Assembly: GCA_003255065.1 (NCBI GenBank)
Contig: QAOA01000115.1
Span: 43,564 to 107,563 of the forward strand
DNA length: 64,000 nucleotides
Direction of reading: 5' to 3'
Source of the DNA: Cercis canadensis
Taxonomy: Eukaryota > Streptophyta > Magnoliopsida > Fabales > Fabaceae
Part shown: in pieces, positions 1-9,901 of the stretch
Layout of the letters: every line of letters begins with the position of its first letter
Position numbering within the stretch: position 1 is the first letter of the stretch
Notes under the pieces: model-generated
Told to the model about the DNA's origin: nothing
Seen by the model: only the letters and a program-made list of their open reading frames with translations
Databases searched by the model: none
Program-made: the position numbers and the translations under genes

Positions 1-1
1 T

Positions 2-1649
2 TTTCATGTAACATCTCAAGGAGTGCATACTATTCAAGTAGGTAAAGAAATCATATTTGAATTTCTTACCCCTATAAAAGATAAAGATGTTAATGAAATT
101 CAACATAGTTTAATATCTGTTATCAATATGATAATGAAAAAATAAAAACATATTCAATACTTGAATCAAGAAGTTCATTATAAAAGAATAGAAGAACAGA
201 TTCAAAATCCTCAGGTTCAAGAAAGAATAAAGAAAGTTCAAAAGAAAAAATTTAAATTGAAGTCCGTGCCGATCTTCCTAATGCTTTTTGGCAAAGGAAA
301 AAACATATGGTGGAATTACCTTATGAAAAAGATTTCATGAAAGTAAAATTCCTACCAAGGCAAGACCAATTCAAATGAATAAAGAATTGTTAGAAGTTTG
401 CAAGAAAGAGATTCAAGAGTTGTTAGACAAGAAGCTCATTAGGCCTAGCAAGTCTCCTTGGAGTTGTGCAACTTTTTACGTCAATAAACAAGCTGAACAA
501 GAAAGAGGTGTGCCTAGGTTAGTCATAAATTATAAACCTCTCAACAAAGTTCTTCAATGGATTAGGTATCCAATACCTAACAAAAAAGATTTAATTAGTC
601 GTCTGCATAATGCATCCATATTTTCAAAATTTGATATGAAATCAGGTTTTTGGCAAATTCAAATTCATGAAAAAAATAGATACAAAACTGCTTTTACAGT
701 TCCATTTGGACACTATGAATGGAATGTCATGTCATTTGGTCTCAAAAATGCACCATCTGAGTTTCAAAATATTATGAATGATATTTTTAATCCTTTATCA
801 GCATTCACCATTGTCTATATAGATGATGTTTTAGTTTTCTCAAACTCAATCAACAGACATTTTGAGCATTTAGAAATATTCTTTGAAATAGTCAAACAAA
901 ATGGATTGGTAGTATCTGCCAAGAAAATGAAACTGTTCCAAACAAAAGTTAGGTTTTTAGACTTTAATATTTATCAAGGCACTATTAAGCCTATCAATAG
1001 ATCAATAGAATTTCCAAACAAATTTTTAGATGAGATCAAAGACAAAAATCAATTGCAAAGATTTTTAGGATGTTTGAATTACATTTATGACTTTATTCCC
1101 AATTTAAGACAGAAATGTAAGCCATTGTTCAAAAGGCTTAGGAAAAATCCACCTGCTTGAAATCAAGAAATGACTCAAGTCATTAAAGAATTGAAAATTC
1201 TATCTCAAAATCTTCCTTGTCTAGTTATACCTGATCTTTTAGCCTATATGATAGTAGAAACTGATGCTTCTGATATAGGTTTTGGGGGAATCTTAAAACA
1301 AAGAAAGGAAGGAACTAGTCAAGAACAAATAGTGAGATACCATTCGAGACTATGGATCGAATCTCAAAAGAATTATTCCACAATCAAAAAAGAAGTTTTA
1401 TCCATTGTTTTGTGTATCTCAAAATTTCAAGATGATTTGGTGAACAAAACCTTTTTATTAAGAGTAGATTGCAAAGCTGCAAAAGATGTTTTACAAAAAG
1501 ATGTTCAAAATCTAGTTTCAAAACAGGTTTTTGCAATATGGCAAGCAATTTTATCTTGTTTTGATTTTCAAATAGAATTCATTAAAGGAGAGAAAAATTT
1601 CCTTCCTGATTTTCTTACTTGTGAATTCCTACAGGGAAAAAATGAGTAA
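2..1649 (+). pseudogene. Endogenous caulimovirid polyprotein remnant (pre-RT, RT, RNase H)
   Basis: Relic of the replication polyprotein of a plant pararetrovirus (Caulimoviridae), cut by the window start. The reverse transcriptase block is readable from 375 to 1157, with motifs PRLVINYKPLN, FDMKSGFWQIQI and the catalytic YIDD box at about 820. The RNase H block is 1170-1649, with the TDASDIGFGG motif at about 1261. The two blocks share one frame and are separated by a single TGA at 1158-1160. The pre-RT part (about 2-374) is in other frames: it has a TAA near 143 and a frameshift between 240 and 360, just before a TKARPIQMN motif that typically opens caulimovirid RT. No integrase or LTR is visible, which argues against a Ty3/gypsy element. 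Two or more lesions make it non-functional. Family assignment rests on RT and pre-RT motifs; genus (petuvirus/florendovirus-like) is uncertain. Confidence 0.85.
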
Positions 1650-1897
1650 GAAGAATTTGGGAACCAATATATATCAAAAGCCTCATCATCTACTTCAAAA
1701 CCTGTACCATCATCATCATCAAATTCATTAAACCCATAAGCAACCTCATTTAGGTCTGCCTTTTCTCAACACAGATTCCAAAGCTTAGGACCTATCCCTC
1801 AACTAAGATTTTATCATAGTACTTTAGCACCCCCAACAACATCTCATGAGCCAGCCTATGTTCAAAAATCTATCTTCCTTCATATATGTTTTCCTGA

Positions 1898-2647
1898 ACC
1901 TCACAGATACAAAACATCAAAGACATTGTCGAAAAGACTTTCCCAACAGTTTTCCATTACTTTCCAGAAGACTTTTTCAAAACCAGAGAATTCTATGAAG
2001 ATATCTTAGCATATACTAGTTCAGTGTATTTTACTCATAATTTGAATGTTCGTAATGAAATTTCTTATTCAAAAGCCAAAATCAGAAAAGTCCTTTCTAT
2101 TTCTGATTGGAATCAACAGACTCTTACCAAAAGAAAATTTTCAAAAGACTTTTCTCATCCACCTTTTGATTACTTTGATTATCAAAAAGCTTGGTTTAAT
2201 TTTTTGTATTTAGCTCCTTATAATCACTCATGGTTTTTGTACTTCTGTCGAAATATCAATCCTTCATCACTTCCTTTATGGTTCAAAGAATGGTTCTTCT
2301 ATTGTGGACCTATTACTCAAATTTTCGTTCCTCAAGTTCATGAAGCTTATCTTTTGTTCAAAGACAATACTCCAAAAATTCCTGAAATCGACAAACTCCT
2401 ATCCTTCTGCATCAATTTCAATATTGCCTGGATCCTTCGTTGGTCTTATGAATTATATCAAGATCCTATCTTTCCTGCTTGTTTTCCTCAAAAATTAATC
2501 CGAATATTCAAAGTAAAATGGTGGAGACAGTTTGATCTTTCCTTAGCAGATGCTTCCAAAGTTCAAAAGTATTTAACACATGTTACTCCAAAGACACCAG
2601 CTCAACAAGAAACAACTTCTTTAAAAGGAAAAGCAGCACTCAGATGA
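1898..2647 (+). pseudogene. Second ORF of the endogenous pararetrovirus relic
   Basis: Open frame of about 249 codons from 1898 to the stop at 2645-2647, following the RNase H block by about 250 bp. The first in-frame ATG is at 2024, but homologous-looking sequence starts earlier and an upstream TGA at 1895 probably marks a frameshift. The product is rich in aromatic residues, with several W/F/Y-dense blocks such as NHSWFLYFC and LPLWFKEWFFYCG. Endogenous caulimovirids and related elements often carry a second ORF of this kind after the polymerase; its function is unknown to me. Position and orientation match the polymerase relic, so I treat both as one viral copy. Confidence 0.5.
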
Positions 2648-2850
2648 AATTGCTATGCTCAAAGAAAAGCTCAAAGAAGTAGAATCTCAAGTAGCGTCAT
2701 CAGACTCAAAAGAAATTAATTCAAGTTAGACTCCTCAAAATGAAGATGACTATTACGGTATTGATATGACAAAAGAATAAAATTGCTTAGTATCCTGACA
2801 GGTTCACATGCTACAAGCAAACTTATCATCATAGTCAACAAGTCAACAAA

Positions 2851-2910
2851 GTTTTATGAAGACTCCTCATCATGCCAAGTGTTTTATGAAGGCTCCTCAT
2901 CATGCCAAAT
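2851..2910 (+). repeat. 30 bp direct repeat, two copies plus a degenerate third
   Basis: Two adjacent 30 bp units (2851-2880, 2881-2910) begin GTTTTATGAAG and differ at only two positions. A degenerate third copy follows at about 2936-2966. They lie about 155-210 bp upstream of a TATA-like box, where pararetrovirus promoters carry enhancer elements. The regulatory role is an inference from position. Confidence 0.7.
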
Positions 2911-3063
2911 GTTATCACATGTGTCAACAAGAGAAGAAATGAAGGCTCCCCCTCATTACAAGTGTCATAACAAGAAGATATCATGAAAAGCTTCATAACA
3001 CCTCATGCATCAAGACAAAGGATGGACTTCAAGTCATTTGGAATCCATACTTCACTCAAGGCC

Positions 3064-3071
3064 TATAAATA
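3064..3071 (+). promoter_or_regulatory. TATA-like box of the pararetrovirus transcript promoter
   Basis: TATAAATA sits after the last viral ORF and before about 500 bp of non-coding, leader-like sequence, which is where the pregenomic RNA promoter lies in Caulimoviridae. Downstream are two copies of a CTTTCCAGTG...TACCGCC motif (about 3375 and 3437) and three TTACTGTTCA repeats (3488-3524). I did not find a convincing tRNA-Met primer-binding site. Confidence 0.45.
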
Positions 3072-3654
3072 GGCAATTCCATCACACTACGGAGATAACC
3101 TGGGAAGAATCTTGGAAAAAACCTAAACATATCCCAAGCATTCCAAGAATAGGCTAGCATTAGTTTCAAAGCTTTCTCCTTAAAGTTTTCATCAAAGTTT
3201 CAACACTTAAGTTAGAAAACCTTTCATCAAAGACCTTGTACTCTCCTCATTATGTACATAAGCTTGTAATTACTTTCAAAGAGTATTTCAAGAAGTTTCA
3301 AAGTTGTTAGTACTACTTGTTTAATATTAAGCTTTACTTTACTACTTTTATGCATTCATTATCCTTTTCTTAAGCTTTCCAGTGCAAACTACCGCCAGAT
3401 TTGCTCCCTTGCATAAGCATCTCCTCTTCCCATTGCTTTCCAGTGTGGATTACCGCCGGATTAGCATCCCTTTTTTAATTTTCGAATTTACTGTTCATGA
3501 TTACTGTTCATAAGTTACTGTTCACTCTGAATCTTTTACTCCTTCTTTACATTTAATTTCATTTTTGCACACATTAAGTCAAAATTAAGAGCAATCCATA
3601 TATATGATTTTGAGACCAAAAGAGAGTGAATGGAAAAGAATTGAGACCAAAAGC

Positions 3655-4040
3655 ATATGATACTGATGATAGGATTGAGATCAGTTAGAGAGAGGGTTCT
3701 GCTAATCTTGCAGGTTTCTCTAAAGGCGATAGTCAGAAGGATCCTTCATCAATAACAGAGGAAACTGGTTGGCTATCTAGAGGCAGTTACTGCAGCTGGA
3801 AAGACAACAAGCTCATCTGATGAACATGCTGCAGGTATGGTTAGTATGGCATAGAAAATTAATTCGATATGTACTCTTTATAAGTGATAGACTCTTTAAC
3901 AATATTGCAGGATTTCATGGGTGGATCTCATGATGGCATGATAACTTTAGAGAACAGAGTACGGGGCCTTGAAAGAGTTGTTGAAGACATGGCACGGGAT
4001 TTATCTATATCATTAGGTTCACCAAAATGGCAAGTGAGGT
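3655..4040 (+). pseudogene. TORTIFOLIA1/SPIRAL2-like microtubule-associated protein gene fragment
   Basis: TOR1/SPR2 proteins are plant HEAT-repeat microtubule-binding proteins that control helical growth. Only a conserved C-terminal stretch is present. Exon A ends at 3834 with QLLQLERQQAHLMNMLQ, a 76 bp intron with GT/AG ends covers 3835-3910, and exon B starts at 3911 with DFMGGSHDGMITLENRVRGL and runs to RDLSIS near 4010. Splice phase 0 is preserved. Exon A carries a frameshift near 3775-3782 and an in-frame TAG near 3686, so it is dead. The intact intron shows it was copied as genomic DNA and not retroposed. An N gap at 4132 hides what follows. Confidence 0.8.
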
Positions 4041-5025
4041 TCATCAAATTTTGCAATTTTCATAGGCAAAATTGCTTCAATATAAAATGAACCCAAGATA
4101 CACACAGAAGAAGGGAGGGCTCGCCCCAAGCNGGACTCCCTTTCTTTATTAATTCCATTCATATCTCTCTACTTTTAGATTTCATTGCACCATATATAAC
4201 AATATCATATCATGAATTTGATTGCTTGTCTCAAATCCGATAGTGGTAAACTCACCGTTGAGGCATTGAGATGTTGACTGGCTCAACTGAAGCCCACTTA
4301 ATTGTTAGGATGACTTTGATGGTAAAAATAAGAGGAGGAACATGTTAACTCTTTGGACTTTACTTACACATCAACATATCCATTTGCCCTCCTTGTTAGG
4401 GATTCACGTTCCTCTTCATATATTTACCACTCCAGAGTCGAGATGGGGAAAAAATATAATTGATAAGCGTTAATTTAATTATTTCTGTAAATAATAATCA
4501 TGAAACGAAGAATAGCAACACATATATATATATATATATATATAATCTGTTTGATTGATATCTGAATTTATATGAAAATGGTGTCTGGAATTGATATATT
4601 TTATTTTCTATGCTGTAACAACGTATTTTGGTACTAGTAAAACAAACAAATATATTTTGGTTTGGGAGAAAATGAAGGGATAGAGAAGTTTTCAATGAAA
4701 CTCATTAATAACTTAGAAGTAGGCAGTTGAGCAGGAAGTGGAGTTTCTAAGAAGCATATAACCCCTTCATTGATGAGAGAGGATGCCGCGTTTCACAAGA
4801 GTTACTGTGTGTCAATTTGGTTGGCTTAATTAATTAGGCGATTTGGTATTCAAGTTATTTAATTACTTTGTAATAGTGAAGTGAACATATCGGATGGGGT
4901 TTAGATTCTAAAAGCAAGAGCAAAAGGAAAAAGCATATGAGCCAAGGAGACATCATATAAAACACGGAGAAGGATTGAAGGAATGCCAATTTGCGTCTTC
5001 CAATGCTTTTCTATATCCCATACCC

Positions 5026-5087
<62 letters not shown>

Positions 5088-5194
5088 CTCAGCTACTTAG
5101 GCTTGACCTAACCTTTGGACGAGCCATCACTGTTTCAGAGGTCCATTGTCGAAGCACACATAAGTGTAATTTTGTGTAAAAAATACTTTAAGAC
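4041..5194. other. Intergenic, AT-rich, one gap
   Basis: No coding signal seen. It contains the single N at 4132, a short TA run near 4522-4544 and a long AT microsatellite just before the MULE. Confidence 0.6.
5029..5085. repeat. (AT)n microsatellite
   Basis: About 28 uninterrupted AT dinucleotides, roughly 110 bp outside the left end of the MULE. Confidence 0.95.
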
Positions 5195-5203
5195 TCTTAT
5201 TTT
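5195..5203 (+). repeat. Left 9 bp target-site duplication of the MULE
   Basis: TCTTATTTT lies immediately outside the left terminal inverted repeat and recurs exactly at 13418-13426. Nine base pairs is the diagnostic duplication length for Mutator-superfamily insertion. Confidence 0.95.
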
Positions 5204-5455
5204 GGCACCTTGACCTAGTAATTAAGGTTTTTAAACTTAATTGCCTAACTGTTATAGGTGGAAACTTAAATACGGAAATATTATAGTTTTAAAAAAATTG
5301 AAAATGAAAAAAAAAAAGCAGATGGGACTGTGGGGGGCCCACCCGATACGCCGGGGGCCCCTCGGCATGTCTCCAAGGAACAAGCCGCGCCTCGGGCGGC
5401 GCATCCCCTCTTGTCCGGCTCGCCAAGCTTTCCAGCTTCGTTTGCGTGTGTGAGC
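5204..5455 (+). repeat. Left terminal inverted repeat of the MULE
   Basis: Pairs with the reverse complement of 13180-13417. Identity is high through the terminal 70 bp and through the GC-rich block at about 5321-5455; a short poly-A tract between them varies. The inner part is strikingly GC-rich against the AT-rich surroundings. Confidence 0.92.
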
Positions 5456-5557
5456 TTTGAACTGTGGAGACACGTCGTGGGGCCCACGGCGTGTCCCCAC
5501 AGGCCATGCCAAATGGCAGCCGGCACGTAGAACTTTGTCCGTAGCGTGTTCGAAGTG

Positions 5558-5565
5558 TATATATA
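5558..5565 (+). promoter_or_regulatory. TATA-like box upstream of the MULE transposase
   Basis: TATATATA followed by ACCCCTCTGTAGAGAGC lies just inside the left TIR on the transposase strand. A direct repeat around the motif GCAGAGCATAAA follows at about 5619 and 5714, which may be part of the leader. Promoter function is inferred from position. Confidence 0.45.
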
Positions 5566-5818
5566 CCCCTCTGTAGAGAGCAATTTTCACAAAGCATAAG
5601 CAAAAATCGTTTCCGTCTGCAGAGCATAAATTTTTTTCACTTTCAGAGAGGAAAGAGTGATAGGTTGCAAAAGAGAGAATAAAGAGTGGTAAGCAAAAAT
5701 CATTTCAATGTGCAGAGCATAAAGTTCGTGTTGAAAATTTTTTGAACTATTGTGGAACGACACTTCAGAAGGTACGTTTAGATTTTAATTAATGCTTAAT
5801 GTAAGTCATTATTTTTTT

Positions 5819-6440
5819 CATTATATATTTGATAGGTTTTAAATAGTTTATGTATTTGATAGGTTTTAAATAGTTTATGTTTGGAGTAAAATTTTAGTAT
5901 AAATAAAGTATGATTTTACTAATTTTTTTTTTCATTATAAATTTGATAGGTTTTAAATAGTTGATGTTTGGAGTAAAATTTTAGTATAAATAAAGTATGA
6001 TTAACTAATTTTTTTTTCATTATAAATTTGATAAGTTTTAAATAGTTTATATTTGAAGTAAAATTTTAGTATAAATAAAGTATGATTAACTAATTTTTTT
6101 TTTCATTATAAATTTGATAGGTTTTAAATAGTTTATGTTTGGAGTAAAATTTTAGTATAAATAAAGTATGATTATACTAATTTTTTTTTTCATTATAAAT
6201 TTGATAGGTTTTAAATAGTTGATGTTTGGAGTAAAATTTTAGTATAAATAAAGTATGATTAACTAATTTTTTTTTCATTATAAATTTGATAAGTTTTAAA
6301 TAGTTTATATTTGAAGTAAAATTTTAGTATAAATAAAGTATGATTAACTAATTTTTTTTTTCATTATAAATTTGATAGGTTTTAAATAGTTTATGTTTGG
6401 AGTAAAATTTTAGTATAAATAAAGTATGATATTATTTATG
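5819..6440 (+). repeat. Seven-copy ~86 bp tandem repeat with a 258 bp higher-order period
   Basis: Units start at about 5819, 5933, 6018, 6104, 6191, 6276 and 6362, each with TTTGATA(G/A)GTTTTAAATAG and GTATAAATAAAGTATGAT. Variants follow the order A-B-C-A-B-C-A, so units recur at exactly 258 bp (5933 to 6191, 6018 to 6276, 6104 to 6362). The first unit has an extra internal 29 bp duplication. The array lies between the promoter-like region and the transposase start. Confidence 0.95.
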
Positions 6441-6634
6441 TACTAATTTTATGTTACAATAGTATATTTAATTTTGATTGCAAGAATGATAATATTTAAT
6501 CGTTCATGTTTTTCATTTAAATATTACTGTAAATAAATGTATGTATTTAGCTTAAACTTGTTATGATTATTGTATATTATTATGCATTATTGTTCATGAA
6601 GTATGATATATTTGATATTAACTGTAGGATAAAA

Positions 6635-9600
6635 ATGTTGATCTTCATTTATTACAATGGTCGAGTATATAAGGGAGACCAAGGAGTTACATATGAAAGT
6701 CTGAATCCTGTTGGCATGATGTTGAAGCGGGAAGTTGGACTAGACAGTCTTAAGGAGCTGATACAACAAAAATTACATCTTGATCCCAATAAAGTGATCA
6801 AGAACATCAAATATACATTTCCAATGTCAGCTAATCCCTTATTTTATGGTGTACTTGATCTCTTGGGTGATGAAGATGTAATGTGCATGTACGAAAGTCA
6901 GAAACAACATGTCAATCTCGGAGCAATGGAACTTTTTGTTGAGACTGAAACTAGGCAACATGATGGCAGTAATTTTCAAATCGATGAAGCTGATGCTAAT
7001 GGGCCAAGTTCAATACCTTGTTCAGTTCAGGTGCATAGTCAAACAGGAATAGAAACTGACAATTGTTATCGGCCATATGTTGACTTGGCTGGATTACAGT
7101 CTGGCATGCCTAGTTCGAGTCAAAATTTTCATCCGACGGAAATTCAGACTATAATTGTGATCAACAGTGGTTCAATTCAAAGATTAGATAGGGAAGAGGC
7201 ATTGAAGAACAGGAAATGAATCTTGATCTAGAAGCACCCGAAGACGAACAAGTAATTGTTTCTAACTCTCCACTTGATCCTGAAATTACGTCAAGTGATG
7301 ATGAAGATGTTATGTTAGAGTGAGATGATGTATGCAGTGATGAAGAAAATGAACATAGTTTGAATCTGAATGTACAACCATTAGGCTATGAATCCGATGA
7401 TCTGATACCGAAAATGGTGCAGCCATTGCAGTACAGTGAACCTTTGCTGGTATATTCAGAAGTTAACTGGATGCCATGCAAATTAGGGATGACACTGAGA
7501 TATTAGATGAACAGGGAGCGTGGGAAAGAGGTCGAGAGCTATCAATTGGGCAACAATTTTCAACAAAAAAATGACGTTCAACTTGCTGTGAAGGAATACT
7601 CAATGCAGGTGCACCAATCATTTATTGTGAATGAGTCACATTTAACTGCATGGAATGTTGAGTGTCCAAACAAAGCTACTGGTTGTAATTGGAGAGTTCG
7701 AGCATGTCAAAGGAGTAAAAGCGGATTATGGGAGAACAGAAAGTATAACGGTCCTCATACTTGCACAAATGCCATGATAATGCAAGATCATAAGAAGCTA
7801 GATATTTATGTGATAGCGTCCAGCATTCATGGGATGGTTGAGGAGAGTCCTGATGTATCAATTAAGTTGATACATGAGCGAATCTTAGCAGAATATGGCT
7901 ACCGAGCATCGTACAGAAAAACATGGTTAGCAAAGCAGAAGTGCATTGAAAAATTGATAGCTATAATCTTTTGCCGAGATGGATGGTAGCAATGCGGGCA
8001 GCAAATCCTGAAACTGTTGTTCAATGGTTGTTAGATAATAATCATGTCAAAAGTCATTCAAATGTTCAAGAGATGTTGTTTAGCCGTGTCTTCTGGACAT
8101 TTCAAGCCTGTGTCGATGCATTTCCTTTTTTCAAGCCTGTGATTCAGGTAGATGGGACTTTCTTGAGTGGCAAATATCGCGGTACACTATTGATTGCTTC
8201 AACACAAGACGGCGATAGATCACCATTACCTCTTGCATTTGCTATTGTAGAAGGTGAAGTTAAAGATGCATGGACATGATTTTTGACCTTAGTGTGTCAA
8301 CACGTTGTTCGAGAACATCAGAATTTGGCGATAATTTCTTATCGTCATGTAAGTATATTATCTTCAATTGCAAATGCCAGTGTAGGCTGGAGTCCTCCAC
8401 TTGCTCATAATTTCTTCTACTTGCGACATGTTGTCAGCAACTAGAATACACACTTTAAAAATAAAACCCTAAAGACGAAGATATACGCAGCAGGTATGCA
8501 TAAATTTACATAAATATATTTATTATTAGCCAAGCAGTATATTTAGTTTAATTACGAATCAATCATAATATTAAATGTCATTACCCAATTTTACAGGTAG
8601 TCAATTTGAATCCCTTAAATTTAAGGAGCTTATGAGGGATATTCAAAGTAAATATGAAGACAATCGAGCATGGAATTATGTAAAAGATTTGGATGAGGGG
8701 AAATGGACTTTGCAAGGAGATATTGAGGGAAGGCGTTACGGTATGATGACCACCAATTTAGCTGAGACCATTAATGGCACGTTAAAGGGTGTTCGTAACA
8801 TGCCGATTACAGCCCTGGTTAGAGCGATGTATTACAAGCTCAATGCCATTTTCACTAAAAAGCGGGACGAAGCTGGTAATATGAAAGCTAGTGGACAACG
8901 GTGGACCGAATATGCAATGACTCAAATGCGGAATAACGCACGAGATGCGTCATCACATAAACCTCGATTGTTTAATAGGGACACTGGTTTATTTGAGGTG
9001 GAGGAGAGATATAATATGAGAACCAAAACTGCTGGACGGACATTAATTGTCAATATGAATTAGGGGAGATGTAGTTGTGGTAAATTGAAAGCCCTACATT
9101 TGCCATGCTCACATGCAATATGTGCTTGCGCATCTGCTTCGCTTAATGAATGGAATTATGTGGATCCAGTATACTCAATTGACAATTTAGTCAAAGCATA
9201 TCGTGGTCAATTTAANCATAAACCTCGATTGTTTAATAGGGACACTGGTTTATTTGAGGTGGAGGAGAGATATAATATGAGAACCAGAACTGCTGGACGG
9301 ACATTAATTGTCAATATGAATTAGGGGAGATATAGTTGTGGTAAATTGAAAGCCCTACATTTGCCATGCTCACATGCAATATGTGCTTGCGCATCTGCTT
9401 CGCTTAATGAATGGAATTATATGGATCCAGTATACTCAATTGACAATTTAGTCAAAGCATATCGTGGTCAATTTAAGCCAATCGGTGGACTGAAAAATTG
9501 GCCAGAGATCCCGAGAATAAATATAAGCCCCAATCTCGCGATGCTTAGGAAGAAAGGTCGTCTTGTTACAAATCGTATTCAAAATGAAATTGATTGGCGA

Positions 9601-9699
9601 GATTCTAACAGGACACGAACAATCATTAAGTGCAGTATTTTTCGCCAAGAAGAGCATAATAGGCGAAATTGTCAATTTAGAAGGATGCCAGATCCATGA
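6635..9699 (+). pseudogene. MuDR-family MULE transposase, decayed
   Basis: Encodes the transposase expected to cut and move this element. The start at 6635 follows an AG that could end a 5' intron. Pieces in order: N-terminal PB1-like domain (6635-7216, YYNGRVYKGD); the MuDR DBD-like WRKY-GCM1-type region (7507-7980, with CPNKATGCNWRVRACQ and a GPHTC motif); the catalytic MULE domain (7971-8280, with VDGTFLSGKYRG carrying an early catalytic Asp and PLPLAFAIVEGE); the later DDE part (8597-9060, NLAETINGTLKG); and a SWIM zinc finger, CSCGKL...LPCSHAICAC (9070-9140). A 103 bp GT-AG intron fits 8494-8596. In-frame stops or breaks occur at about 7217, 7321, 7970-7990, 8277 (TGG to TGA), 8440 and 9061. 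The 8956-9215 block is repeated after the N at 9216, so the SWIM region appears twice. Confidence 0.9.
8956..9476 (+). repeat. 260 bp duplicate blocks around the N at 9216 (probable assembly overlap)
   Basis: 8956-9215 and 9217-9476 are identical except for three G/A differences and are separated by one N. The duplicated part holds the end of the catalytic region and the SWIM finger. The pattern recurs at other N positions in this window and looks like overlapping contig ends, possibly from two haplotypes, that were not merged. Confidence 0.8.
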
Positions 9700-9901
9700 C
9701 TAATTAATCATCCATGTATAACAGTTTATAATTTTGATATTAATTTTACCCCTGTTTTTGTTATTTGTATCCAGTAGACTTGATTAATGGGACATAATGC
9801 TTAATTATATATCGATTTGAATTCAATTTCATAACAACATGTTTTAGTTAACTGAAAAATAAATTATAATATACATTGAGTCAACAGTGAAGAAAGTCAA
9901 C
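9700..9901. other. Spacer between convergent MULE genes
   Basis: AT-rich 3' to 3' spacer between the transposase and PMD genes; presumably holds both polyadenylation regions. No coding signal. Confidence 0.6.

Noticed and set aside
5252-5627. Several overlapping minus-strand frames of 100-112 codons at the left MULE end
   Set aside because: They lie in the GC-rich inner TIR, where stop codons are rare by composition; the frames are not conserved with the right TIR and have no recognisable domain.
5819-6440. CRISPR-like or satellite array
   Set aside because: Units are contiguous without unique spacers and lie inside a plant transposon; there are only seven copies, so it is not a centromeric satellite here.
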